Notes: a model not told the origin generated them from the sequence alone. 10,860 nucleotides of DNA from Promethearchaeota archaeon (GCA_014729315.1 WJKD01000393.1:1-10860), one strand, 5' to 3'. Counted from the first letter of the stretch, positions 1 through 6,359 are shown. Numbers and translations are program-made.

Positions 1-52
1 ACGTATGTTAGCTATATTCGAGAGATTGAAACACCTTCAAAAAGCGATATAA

Positions 53-310
53 ATGACTCAGCACACTTACAAAAAATTGATTGACGAGCTGAAGAACCAA
101 GTCAATTCAGACGAGTTGAGCGACACCCAACTGAAAGAGTTAGCCTTCGAACTCAGAGAACTCACGCATTTAGTTTCCCTCAAAGTTGATATGGATCTGT
201 TTGAGATCACCGAAGAGGAGACGGAGAGCGTCGAATTTCACGAAACGGAATTCGAGTGCCAAATCGAAGAAGATTCAGATTACGCCCTCTACCGAGAAGA
301 TTTAGATTAA
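53..310 (+). CDS. Small acidic hypothetical protein (85 aa)
   Basis: I do not recognise this protein. Its first half (residues about 3-45) is rich in Lys, Glu and Leu spaced as in amphipathic helices. The C-terminal half is strongly acidic, with runs of Glu and Asp and many short Glu-Thr/Glu-Phe pairs, ending EDLD. There is no signal peptide, membrane segment or metal-binding motif. The codons favour C-ending forms (TTC, GTC, ATC, TAC, CTC), unlike the A/T-ending codons of genes after 1914, which supports real coding and a foreign origin shared with the frame at 604. No Shine-Dalgarno precedes the ATG; a TATATT at 13-18 could give a very short leader. A small DNA-mimic or a regulatory protein of a mobile element are possibilities, but only from its acidity. 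Confidence 0.5.
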   Translation: MTQHTYKKLIDELKNQVNSDELSDTQLKELAFELRELTHLVSLKVDMDLFEITEEETESVEFHETEFECQIEEDSDYALYREDLD

Positions 311-334
311 CGCACTTGGTTTTTAGGTCTCCGT

Positions 335-360
335 ATTTTTCCTTTTTTTTTCTTCTTATT
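335..360 (+). terminator. T-rich tract after the 53-310 gene
   Basis: Runs of T broken by a few C lie about 25 bases after the stop codon. Archaeal RNA polymerase commonly terminates on such U-rich tracts without a hairpin. No stem is seen. Confidence 0.45.
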
Positions 361-382
361 GGTTTAGCGTTTTATGGCTAGG

Positions 383-490
383 TCAACAATGTGTGAACTT
401 TCCCCCTTCGTTCAAGGATCGTCGCAGAGCCTCTTTCAATGCGTAATAGAACCAAGCCCGTATATACGTCTTTCTTGACCCTTTAGCCAT
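383..490 (-). CDS. Possible 35-aa basic peptide, very uncertain
   Basis: A short minus-strand frame starts at ATG 490 and ends at TGA 383-385. It is basic and aromatic (starts MAKGSRKTYIRAW, ends GGKFTHC). The same frame is open further upstream to about 576 with sensible codons but no ATG; a TTG near the reading LLLSHC is the only other start. It fills most of the 293-base gap between the two plus-strand frames of this patch. No clear Shine-Dalgarno is present. It could be chance, so I list it only because nothing else explains the gap. Confidence 0.18.
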   Translation of the reverse strand: MAKGSRKTYIRAWFYYALKEALRRSLNEGGKFTHC

Positions 491-567
491 TTCTATTCGA
501 CTCTCTAAAACGCAATGAGATAACAAAAGAGGATTAAAGAACCCAAAATCAACAATCCACGATCCCC

Positions 568-583
568 CCGCGATTTAAAAAAC
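568..583 (+). promoter_or_regulatory. BRE/TATA promoter of the 604 frame
   Basis: TTTAAAAAAC at 574-583 follows a GC-rich CCGCGA at 568-573, as in an archaeal BRE plus TATA box. The TATA centre is about 26 bases before the ATG at 604, which predicts a leaderless mRNA. This supports 604 as the genuine start of that gene. Confidence 0.5.
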
Positions 584-603
584 ATTACACCTTAAATATC
601 ATT

Positions 604-1060
604 ATGTCGGAACAAAACGACAGCCTTGATCGGTTGACTCCCTTCACATGTTTGGGAAAGCAGTTCTACTTAGACGCAGAGGGAAAGCTCTTGTCGTCCA
701 AGCGCAAATCGAATTCCTACCGCCGACTGTTCAAAGGATTCAACCCCCACACTTCCACGATCTACGTCGCGAAGAATCCTACAGCGACCTTTTCGATACC
801 TACTATTATCACGTTGGAAAAGAAATCAAGACCTTCGAATCAGTCGATTACGCCACGCGGTACCTCAAACGATTCACAACCACGAAATACACGTCCCGCA
901 ACCCCGCCGACTTCATGATTTACGCCGCAACTTACAACCTACCCAATTACGCCTTCGTTAAATTCTCCCACCAGATCGAAATCGAACACCAAATCAACGA
1001 ATTTCTCACGCTCAGACTCGAAAAAGAGCGACAAAAAGTTGTAATCGATGCTGAAGCTGA
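604..1060 (+). pseudogene. Frameshifted, truncated hypothetical gene
   Basis: The frame opening at 604 (MSEQNDSLDRLTPFTCLG...) reads well to about residue 55 (near 770), with C-ending codons. From about 765-790 the coding signal moves to the frame one base back, where it continues as ESYSDLFDTYYYHVGKE and on through DAEAE near 1060 with the same codon style. A single missing base around 765-780 would join the two into one protein of about 150 residues. I see no slippery heptamer that would suggest programmed shifting. At about 1061 the frame runs into sequence that is the antisense of a transposase, so the true C-terminus is lost (the open frame formally ends at 1133). No family is recognised. 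It has no signal peptide or membrane segment, and is rich in Tyr, Phe and His. A sequencing deletion could also explain the shift. Confidence 0.5.
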
Positions 1061-1540
1061 AGTCTCATCTGCAAACATTATTCCCCTTGCAAAAGGTTTC
1101 TGTCTGTGTTCAATTATCTCCTTATTTTGTTGATATACTTGGGAAACAAAGCTTTTCTTAAACCGACTCAACATTTCTGGGGGAATTCCCCTTTTAATCG
1201 CAACTCCTTTAAGGGGATTTTTGAAAAAAAAAAACTCGTAAATGATCTTTTTAATTGTGTGTTGATATTCTAGTAGATTCCACATCGCAACATCGTTTCC
1301 AAAGCGTTTGCCACACTTTGTACACTTAATTCTATGAACTTGTTCGTGATTTATGACGTTATATCCATTATATACTAGCGTTCCCAAATGGGCACATGGT
1401 TTTTGGGACTTAGATCGGGATTTTCGCTTTTTTGGTTCGGAAACAAAATTTAGCCTTATTTTATGTTCTAAATCGGGATATTTAGGAATAATCCTCCACC
1501 ACTTTTTTATTTCTAATAGAGAATTGGGAGAACTTTTATT
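1061..1540 (-). pseudogene. Truncated DDE-type transposase remnant (N-terminal half)
   Basis: On the minus strand a frame is open from a stop at 1541-1543 down past 1061. It contains a basic segment (KKRKSRSKSQK), then a zinc-ribbon-like knuckle with CTKCGKRF and a single upstream Cys in PCAH, then a helix-turn-helix-like stretch (IKRGIPPEMLSRFKKSF), then FADET, which resembles the first catalytic Asp of DDE transposases of the IS6/ISXO2 type. Directly after DET, at about 1061, the frame becomes the antisense of the neighbouring gene and loses all similarity to a transposase. The catalytic second half is therefore missing. There is no ATG in the correct frame; a TTG at 1387 is the first canonical start and lies inside the protein. 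It is a dead fragment. The exact family assignment is inference. Confidence 0.6.
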
Positions 1541-1589
1541 TTAACATTTTCCTACGAACACGGAGCCTCCATTATTCACAAAATGATAG

Positions 1590-1706
1590 ATTTGTGGGCA
1601 AGAAAAAAAAATAGACAAAGATTTCTATGCAATAAAAACACTATTTCACACATTACTTCATTACAGAAAAAATGGGTTATGACCTAAAAGTCACTTTCCC
1701 ACAAAT
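1590..1706. repeat. 9-bp inverted repeat bounding a 117-bp stretch
   Basis: ATTTGTGGG at 1590-1598 is matched exactly by its reverse complement CCCACAAAT at 1698-1706. The enclosed 117 bases are AT-rich and noncoding. They could be the ends of a small nonautonomous element or an IS relic, but no target duplication is evident and a 9-base match may be chance. Confidence 0.3.
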
Positions 1707-1728
1707 TTTTAATATTATTTTTAATAGA

Positions 1729-1743
1729 TAGTAATAATTACTA
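1729..1743. repeat. 15-bp palindrome, possible operator
   Basis: TAGTAAT-A-ATTACTA is a perfect 7+1+7 palindrome about 50 bases before a small frame and 185 bases before the POR operon. It has the shape of a site for a dimeric regulator, but AT-rich DNA makes such palindromes easily. Confidence 0.25.
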
Positions 1744-1780
1744 ATTTATTTTCTATTTTACACTGAATATAAAGTTGAGA

Positions 1781-1861
1781 ATGATGGACCTTTCAAATAT
1801 AACCGAAGGAAATATTTTAGACTTTATATTAGTGTTAGGTATAGTAGTATTAATTCTATAA
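1781..1861 (+). CDS. Possible 26-aa single-span membrane peptide
   Basis: ATG ATG at 1781-1786 opens a frame of 26 codons ending TAA at 1859-1861. The N-terminus is polar and acidic (MMDLSNITEGN) and the rest is a run of Ile, Leu, Val, Phe and Gly up to the stop, which would be one membrane span at the C-terminal end. It ends one base before a hairpin that precedes the POR genes, so it could be a tail-anchored small protein, an upstream leader peptide, or simply chance in AT-rich DNA. No strong ribosome binding site is present. Confidence 0.22.
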   Translation: MMDLSNITEGNILDFILVLGIVVLIL

Positions 1862-1900
1862 GCAACCAATAAAACTTTTCTCTGGTTTTTTGTTGGTTGC
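1862..1900 (+). promoter_or_regulatory. Hairpin in the POR operon leader
   Basis: GCAACCAA (1862-1869) pairs perfectly with TTGGTTGC (1893-1900). Inside, AAAAC (1871-1875) pairs with GTTTT (1885-1889), leaving a 9-base loop. The stem ends three bases before the Shine-Dalgarno at 1904-1909, so it could affect ribosome access or mRNA stability. No known riboswitch class is recognised. Confidence 0.4.
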
Positions 1901-1903
1901 ATT

Positions 1904-1909
1904 GGTGAT
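1904..1909 (+). promoter_or_regulatory. Ribosome binding site GGTGAT that sets the gamma start
   Basis: GGTGAT matches the archaeal anti-Shine-Dalgarno (complement of the 16S AUCACC end) and stands four bases before ATG 1914. The later ATG at 1950 has no comparable site, so 1914 is preferred. Confidence 0.5.
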
Positions 1910-1913
1910 ATAT

Positions 1914-2534
1914 ATGCTAAAAATTAAAGAAGAAAAAGTTGGAAAAAAAATGACAGACGATGAGATCGTTGAGATCACATTCCATGGACGCGGTGGACAA
2001 ACAGCAATCACCGCAAGTCAATTGTTAGCTCAGTTAGCGTTCGAAAAAGGCTTCAAAGACACTATTGCCATTCCTATAATAGGGGCAGAACGAAGAGGAG
2101 CACCTATAATGGCTTTTACGAAGGTTTCAAAAAACAGTCCAATTAAAACTTATGATAGCGTTGTCAATCCAGATTATATATTTATTTTTGACACATCGTT
2201 GTTAGATATACCAAAAGTAAGGTCTACGATAAAGGAAGGAACCAAACTAATCGTTAATAGTGCGAAACCAATTGACATTAGTGGTTTTCCTAAAGACATA
2301 AAATTATTCATTGTCGATGCCACAGGAATTTGTATAAAACATAAATTTATGCACTCTAGTGGTCCAATATTGAATGTGCCCATGCTGGGTGCTTTTGGAA
2401 GTATTACCGGTTATTACGATCTTGAAATAATGAAAAAAGTATTCGAAGATCAATTCGGGAAAGCTAAATTGGAAAGAAACCTTGCGGTTGCAAAAGATGC
2501 GTTCGAGTCAGTTCAGGAGGTTAAAGATGTCTAA
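1914..2534 (+). CDS. porG: 2-oxoacid:ferredoxin oxidoreductase, gamma subunit
   Basis: This is the gamma subunit of the four-subunit oxidoreductase that decarboxylates a 2-oxoacid with CoA and passes electrons to ferredoxin in the cytoplasm. Family signatures are visible: FHGRGGQ near residues 23-29, the AERRGAPIMAF block, and the late block with PILNVPMLGAFG. The length of 206 residues (194 from ATG 1950) is normal for the subunit. I chose ATG 1914 because GGTGAT lies four bases before it; conserved homology only starts near MTDDEIVEITF, so 1950 remains possible. Longer versions starting at TTG 1890 would begin inside a hairpin arm. It is first of four co-directional genes; its last eight bases overlap the delta gene, implying coupled translation. 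Confidence 0.9.
   Translation: MLKIKEEKVGKKMTDDEIVEITFHGRGGQTAITASQLLAQLAFEKGFKDTIAIPIIGAERRGAPIMAFTKVSKNSPIKTYDSVVNPDYIFIFDTSLLDIPKVRSTIKEGTKLIVNSAKPIDISGFPKDIKLFIVDATGICIKHKFMHSSGPILNVPMLGAFGSITGYYDLEIMKKVFEDQFGKAKLERNLAVAKDAFESVQEVKDV
2515..2520 (+). promoter_or_regulatory. Strong ribosome binding site AGGAGG for delta
   Basis: AGGAGG lies inside the end of the gamma gene, six bases before ATG 2527. It fixes the delta start at 2527 rather than at an in-frame codon at 2482 upstream. Confidence 0.8.
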
Positions 2535-2874
2535 ATCAGAAAAATGGGAAAAGATAAACAAGTCGAAAAAGGAACGACCTAAAATTCAAGAATACAAGAA
2601 CTGGAAGGAACTATCCCCGATACCTGTTTCTCTTCCATTAGATGCGAGTATGGGGAAAACAGGAGATTGGCGAACATATCGTCCAATTATTAAAATAGGA
2701 TGCAATAAATGCGGAATCTGCTGGATGTTTTGCCCAGAAGGGGTTATTAAGCGTCAAGAAGATGGGTCTTTTAAAATTGATTACATGTTTTGCAAGGGTT
2801 GTGGAATTTGCGCTAAAGAATGTCCTACCAAAAATATTGAAATGGTTAGAGAGGGAGAAATAGACGATGAGTAA
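2527..2874 (+). CDS. porD: 2-oxoacid:ferredoxin oxidoreductase, delta (ferredoxin) subunit
   Basis: This 115-residue protein is the electron-carrying delta subunit. Two classic 4Fe-4S motifs are present, CNKCGICWMFCP and CKGCGICAKECP, each C-x2-C-x2-C-x3-C-P, at roughly residues 59-70 and 87-98. They would hold two [4Fe-4S] clusters that relay electrons from the beta-subunit cluster to external ferredoxin. The first 35 residues are a charged Lys/Glu-rich leader longer than in a free ferredoxin, typical of this subunit. The start is ATG 2527 because of the AGGAGG site. It overlaps gamma by eight bases (ATGTCTAA) and alpha by eight bases (ATGAGTAA), so the genes are translationally coupled. Confidence 0.93.
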   Translation: MSKSEKWEKINKSKKERPKIQEYKNWKELSPIPVSLPLDASMGKTGDWRTYRPIIKIGCNKCGICWMFCPEGVIKRQEDGSFKIDYMFCKGCGICAKECPTKNIEMVREGEIDDE

Positions 2875-4123
2875 AAGTAAACAACAATTCCACCAAAATA
2901 AAGAAACAAAAATCATAAAGGGAAATGTTTCGGCTGCCTACGCTGCTAAATCGGCCAAAGTTCAATTTATAAGCGCTTATCCGATAACACCCCAAACAAC
3001 CGTAGTCGAAAAACTTTCTGAGTTCGTGGACGGAGGATTGATGCCAGGAACACAATATGTCAAAGTGGAAAGCGAACATTCTGTCATGGCTTCGATTGTC
3101 GGAGCAAGTATCGCGGGAGTGAGAACATTTACCGCTACTTCTGGTCAAGGATTATTCTATATGAACGAGATGGTGCATTGGGCTGCGGGAACAAGACTTC
3201 CTATCGTAACAGCAATAGCTTCTAGGGGAGCAGCTCCACCTTGGAACATTTGGGCTGATTTTACAGATGTGATTAGCCAAAGAGACACTGGGTGGATGAG
3301 TAGTTTTGTTGCTACGCATCAAGAAATATACGATGAGATCCTCATGTCCTACAAGCTTTGCGAGGATTTTGATGTATTACTTCCTAAATTCGTTGCTTAT
3401 GGTGGATTTATCTTATCGCACACCTCTAAACCTGTGATAATCGAAGAGCAAGAAGTTGTCGACGCATTTCTTCCACCGTTACCCTCTGAAGAAGGATGGC
3501 CTCACATTTGGATTGATCCTAAGAGACCAATGATGCATGGGAATTTGATTATGCCCTCAGGATTTTATAGCGAGTTTCGATTAAAAATTCACGATGCAAT
3601 GATAAAAGCGAAAAAGAAGATTAAGGAAATAGCAAAAGAATTTGAACGAGTTTTTGGAAGAGATTACGGAAATGGACTTATTTCAGAATACAAGATGGAC
3701 GATGCTGACATTGGAGTCATTATATACGGTGACTTGGCATTGCAAATGGAACAAGCAGTGGATGAAGTGAGGGAAGAAGGGTATAATGTGGGAATGATTA
3801 AATTAAGACATTTTAGACCGTTTCCAGATGAAGATATCCAAAAAATGACTAAAAAAGTTGGTCTTTTAGGAGTGATCGATAGAGCAACTGCCTTTGGTTC
3901 GCCTACGGGAGGTCCAGTCAGTAGCGAAGTTAAAACATCTTTACATGGAACAGATATTTCCACCCAGATATTACCGATAATCGCAGGTATTGGTGGAAGG
4001 GAAGTTTCATTAGGACAACAAAAAGATCTTTTAAAATTATTAGTAAAAATTAACGAAGACGGGGAGCTTCCAGAGGATCTTATACACGGAACACTTTGGT
4101 ATGGAAAATTAGAGGTGAAATAA
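2867..4123 (+). CDS. porA: 2-oxoacid:ferredoxin oxidoreductase, alpha subunit
   Basis: The alpha subunit supplies the pyrimidine-binding side of the thiamine diphosphate site and the transketolase C-terminal-like domain. Visible motifs, in order: AYPITPQT (about residues 37-44), VESEHS (67-72; Glu70 is the probable cofactor-activating Glu by analogy with PFOR Glu64), TATSGQG (89-95), an Arg at 120 followed by WNIWADFTD and QRDTGW (138-143), then after a linker the C-terminal domain with LRHFRPFP (333-340) and GIGGRE (374-379). At 418 residues it is somewhat longer than the roughly 390 usual for PorA; the extra length seems to be in the N-terminal tail and the linker around residues 190-260. 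Substrate choice (pyruvate, branched-chain or aromatic 2-oxoacid) cannot be read with confidence. Alpha and beta are two bases apart. Confidence 0.92.
   Translation: MSKSKQQFHQNKETKIIKGNVSAAYAAKSAKVQFISAYPITPQTTVVEKLSEFVDGGLMPGTQYVKVESEHSVMASIVGASIAGVRTFTATSGQGLFYMNEMVHWAAGTRLPIVTAIASRGAAPPWNIWADFTDVISQRDTGWMSSFVATHQEIYDEILMSYKLCEDFDVLLPKFVAYGGFILSHTSKPVIIEEQEVVDAFLPPLPSEEGWPHIWIDPKRPMMHGNLIMPSGFYSEFRLKIHDAMIKAKKKIKEIAKEFERVFGRDYGNGLISEYKMDDADIGVIIYGDLALQMEQAVDEVREEGYNVGMIKLRHFRPFPDEDIQKMTKKVGLLGVIDRATAFGSPTGGPVSSEVKTSLHGTDISTQILPIIAGIGGREVSLGQQKDLLKLLVKINEDGELPEDLIHGTLWYGKLEVK
4112..4118 (+). promoter_or_regulatory. Ribosome binding site GAGGTGA for beta
   Basis: GAGGTGA lies at the end of alpha, seven bases before ATG 4126. 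It selects 4126 over an in-frame ATG at 4096 that lies within alpha. Confidence 0.7.
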
Positions 4124-4125
4124 AA

Positions 4126-5055
4126 ATGGTTACATTAAAAGAAGCGTTGGGAACTTGTCAAGAAGAATATTTTCTACCCGGAAACTCTTGTTGTGCGGGC
4201 TGTGGTCTTGAAATAGCGCTTAGGTGGGCCTTAAAAGCGCTGGGACCTAACACGGCTCTAGTAGCTCCCGCAAGTTGTTTGAATGTAGTTGTGGGATTAT
4301 GGCCAAAAACGGCTCCAAATTTTCCTTTTATTAATATGGCATTTGCTGCTGGAGCTGCTGCCGCAACAGGCTTTGCGGGCGCATTCAAAGCAAAAGCAGA
4401 AAGATTTCCAGATAGTGGATGGGAAGATATGACAGCGCTGGTCTTTGCGGGTGATGGAGGTACAACTGACATTGGTATCCAAGGATTAAGCGGTGCGGCA
4501 GAACGCAACTCTAACATTATTTATGTGTGTTACGATAACGAGGCGTATATGAATACGGGAATTCAAAGGTCAAGTAGCACGCCTCACGGGGCTAAGACTA
4601 CAACGACTCCCTTTGGAAAGGAACGATATAAAAAAAATCTTCCTAAAATCATGGAAGCGCACGAAATACCTTACGTAGCTACGTGTTCTATATCTGAACC
4701 CTTAGATCTCTACGAAAAATTTAAAAAAGCTAAATCAATAGAAGGATGTAAATACATTCATATTCTTGCACCTTGTCCACCCGGTTGGGGCTTTCCAGCT
4801 GAAGATGCTATCGAAATTGCACGACTAGCCGTAAAAACAGGGTTTTGGATTTTATTCGAAGTAGAAAATGGCGTAAAAAAGATATCAAAAGCGAGTCGAA
4901 AATTTATGGATCCGGCAAAAAGATTGCCACTAGTAGAGTACGTCTCCAAACAGAAGCGATTCTCGACTTTAAGCGAAAAAGCATTAATTGAGCTTCAAGA
5001 TGAAATCGATAGGCAATGGAAATCGTTGGAAGCAGAATTAAAATGCCAAGAATAA
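4126..5055 (+). CDS. porB: 2-oxoacid:ferredoxin oxidoreductase, beta (TPP-binding) subunit
   Basis: The beta subunit binds thiamine diphosphate through its diphosphate and Mg, and holds the proximal 4Fe-4S cluster. Cysteines expected for that cluster are all present: Cys23 and Cys26 (CAGC), Cys51 (PASCLNVV) and Cys217 (LAPCPPGW). The TPP/Mg motif is AGDGG (108-112, Asp110) with YDNEAYMNTG (136-145, Asn138) about 28 residues later. GLWPKTAP (57-64) and MAFAAGAAAATG (71-82) are family blocks. The length of 309 residues is normal. The alpha-side and beta-side pieces together give a complete enzyme with gamma and delta, so the operon should be functional. The GLWPKTAP and FAAGAAAA style resembles VOR-like and broad 2-oxoacid enzymes as much as pyruvate enzymes; I do not assign a substrate. 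Confidence 0.92.
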   Translation: MVTLKEALGTCQEEYFLPGNSCCAGCGLEIALRWALKALGPNTALVAPASCLNVVVGLWPKTAPNFPFINMAFAAGAAAATGFAGAFKAKAERFPDSGWEDMTALVFAGDGGTTDIGIQGLSGAAERNSNIIYVCYDNEAYMNTGIQRSSSTPHGAKTTTTPFGKERYKKNLPKIMEAHEIPYVATCSISEPLDLYEKFKKAKSIEGCKYIHILAPCPPGWGFPAEDAIEIARLAVKTGFWILFEVENGVKKISKASRKFMDPAKRLPLVEYVSKQKRFSTLSEKALIELQDEIDRQWKSLEAELKCQE

Positions 5056-5105
5056 TTTTATTTATTTTTAAATAATATTTTAATTTTTTTAATTTTATTT
5101 TATAA
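5056..5105 (+). terminator. T-rich terminator after the POR operon
   Basis: Several runs of T (up to seven) separated by A-rich bases directly follow the beta stop codon. There is no clean stem; this is the archaeal U-tract type. Confidence 0.5.
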
Positions 5106-5123
5106 TAGAAATCGTAATGATAG

Positions 5124-5130
5124 TATAAAA
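5124..5130 (+). promoter_or_regulatory. TATA box for the tRNA-modification genes
   Basis: TATAAAA at 5124-5130 is about 30 bases before ATG 5157, which predicts a transcription start at or a few bases before the start codon. There is no Shine-Dalgarno, consistent with a leaderless or nearly leaderless mRNA. Confidence 0.5.
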
Positions 5131-5156
5131 CATATTTAGAATATCTTTGAATACTT

Positions 5157-5816
5157 ATGGGTTTTTTAGTAAAGGTTACAGGAAAGAAAGTAGAAGATCT
5201 AGGCGTGTACTTAGAAAATGCTGTTGATGTTATAATTCAAGGCGGAATTTTAGCATTTCCTACGAATTCTGTTTACGGAATTGGTGGAGACCCTCTAAAT
5301 ATTAATTTAATTGATAAAATTTGTAATATTAAGTTTAGAGAAAAAGAGAAAGGATTTTTACTGCTTTTATCAGATTACGAGGAGGCTTCAAAAATCGTTG
5401 AATTTTCTGATACGGCTAAAAAATTAGCGAATCGGTATTGGCCAGGAGAGTTGACTTTAATTTTAAAAAGAAAAAGTCCAAATATAATACCCTTAGAAGT
5501 AAGTGGTTTTAAGGAGTCTTTAGGGATTAGAGTACCTAAAAATAAAATCGTTTCCCGAATTTTAAATCTCCTCAAAGAACGAGGTCAGTTTGGAGGGATT
5601 ATCGGAACTTCAGCGAATTACTCAGGAGAACCACCTTCAACTTCTGGAGCAGAAATCGCCAAAAAGTTTCTTGGACCTATTGATTATATTATTGATGCGG
5701 GTAAAACCAAGTCGCAAGTACCCACAACGATTGTTGATTGTACGGAAGATAGGATTAAATTTATTAGAATTGGAAAGATTCAAAAAGATGAGATTCAGGA
5801 ATTTTTAGATAACTAA
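5157..5816 (+). CDS. YrdC/TsaC-type threonylcarbamoyl-AMP synthase
   Basis: This 219-residue cytoplasmic enzyme would make threonylcarbamoyl-AMP from threonine, bicarbonate and ATP, the first step of t6A formation at position 37 of ANN-decoding tRNAs. Family motifs are FPTNSVYGIGGD (34-45), IKFREKEKG (58-66, the K-x-R region), SLGIRVP (121-127), GTSANYSGEPP (150-160) and VPTTIVDCT (188-196). It has only the YrdC domain; the extra C-terminal Sua5 domain of many archaeal and yeast enzymes is missing. In the K-x-R region the usual prolines are replaced by Glu and Gly, which is a little unusual and leaves room for a YciO-like paralogue. The KEOPS subunit Cgi121, which works later in the same pathway, is encoded convergently at 6426-7127. 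The next gene follows after 18 bases, so the two are probably one operon. Confidence 0.82.
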   Translation: MGFLVKVTGKKVEDLGVYLENAVDVIIQGGILAFPTNSVYGIGGDPLNINLIDKICNIKFREKEKGFLLLLSDYEEASKIVEFSDTAKKLANRYWPGELTLILKRKSPNIIPLEVSGFKESLGIRVPKNKIVSRILNLLKERGQFGGIIGTSANYSGEPPSTSGAEIAKKFLGPIDYIIDAGKTKSQVPTTIVDCTEDRIKFIRIGKIQKDEIQEFLDN

Positions 5817-5834
5817 CCCTTAGAGCTGATTGTG

Positions 5835-6359
5835 ATGAATAACTTCAATCTACTGATCTCCTTTCCGAGATATAACGAAATAAACGCAATGGCGGAGACC
5901 TGGTTTACATTATTAATATGCGGGGATGAATATCCGATTATTTCAAATCTTGAATATCTTGGCTTAATAACGGCGTTAACAAGTATAAACCATCGAAAGG
6001 TTATTCAGAGAATCAAGAAGATTCTTTCAGAGGATACAAACTTTTTTCAATATATTTTAAAAATTAGACCAATCGATTTTGTTTGCCAAACAGATGTTAA
6101 AGTTATTAAAGAATTAGTCGAAAAAAAATATCGGGATTACATTAAAGAGCGAGAGAATTTTAAGATTGAATTGAAAAGAAGAAAGCACGAATTGATAGAA
6201 AGAGAAAGTTTTATTGATACTATCGCAACTAATATTAATAATCCTGTTGACTTAGATAATCCAGATAAAATCATAAGAATCGAAGTATTAGGTAATGTTT
6301 CAGGCATCAGTTTCTTTAGACCTGACGAAGTCATAAAACCATTAAAGCCAAAAAACTGA
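5835..6359 (+). CDS. Tan1-like THUMP-domain RNA-binding protein
   Basis: A 174-residue protein that looks like the Tan1/THUMPD1 family, whose eukaryotic members bind tRNA and help the acetyltransferase make N4-acetylcytidine. The N-terminal part (about 3-45: NFNLLISFPRYNE, then LLICGDEYPIISNLEYLGLI) matches the Tan1 N-terminal ferredoxin-like region. A THUMP domain follows (about 70-165), with KIRPIDFVCQTDVKVIKEL, KIELKRRKHEL, and the closing PDKIIRIEVLGNVSGIS. There is no catalytic domain. The start is ATG 5835; GTG 5832 directly before it is in frame and would add one residue. It lies 18 bases after the TsaC-type gene with no promoter between them, so it is likely cotranscribed. Whether the organism has the partner acetyltransferase cannot be seen here. 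Confidence 0.78.
   Translation: MNNFNLLISFPRYNEINAMAETWFTLLICGDEYPIISNLEYLGLITALTSINHRKVIQRIKKILSEDTNFFQYILKIRPIDFVCQTDVKVIKELVEKKYRDYIKERENFKIELKRRKHELIERESFIDTIATNINNPVDLDNPDKIIRIEVLGNVSGISFFRPDEVIKPLKPKN

Larger units (their letters stand above)
1544..1913. other. AT-rich gap between transposase remnant and POR operon
   Basis: This 370-base stretch has no gene of ordinary size. It contains a 9-base inverted repeat (1590-1598 with 1698-1706), a 15-base palindrome (1729-1743), a possible 26-codon frame (1781-1861), two TATA-like boxes (TATAAAG at 1768-1774, TTTATATTA at 1823-1831) and a hairpin (1862-1900). The part nearest 1544 would be the end of the inserted element, but no clear terminal repeat partner was found for it. 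Confidence 0.6.

Noticed and set aside
407..425. GTTCAAGGATC resembling the T-arm of a tRNA
   Set aside because: No matching stem on the other side, no acceptor stem and no D or anticodon arms at the right distance.
648..1133. A 161-codon frame starting at ATG 648 as a gene of its own
   Set aside because: Its first 40 or so codons overlap the well-coded 604 frame and look like shifted noise; only the part from about 770 to 1060 is real, as the tail of the frameshifted gene.
1353..1544. Plus-strand 63-codon frame
   Set aside because: It is the antisense of the transposase remnant, which has a zinc-ribbon and a DNA-binding region in the other strand.
1890..1913. TTG 1890 as the start of the gamma subunit
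   Set aside because: It lies in an arm of the hairpin and gives an N-terminus without family similarity; ATG 1914 has a well-placed GGTGAT.
4158..4517. Minus-strand 119-codon frame inside the beta subunit gene
   Set aside because: Shadow of a strongly conserved gene; the translation has no recognisable pattern.
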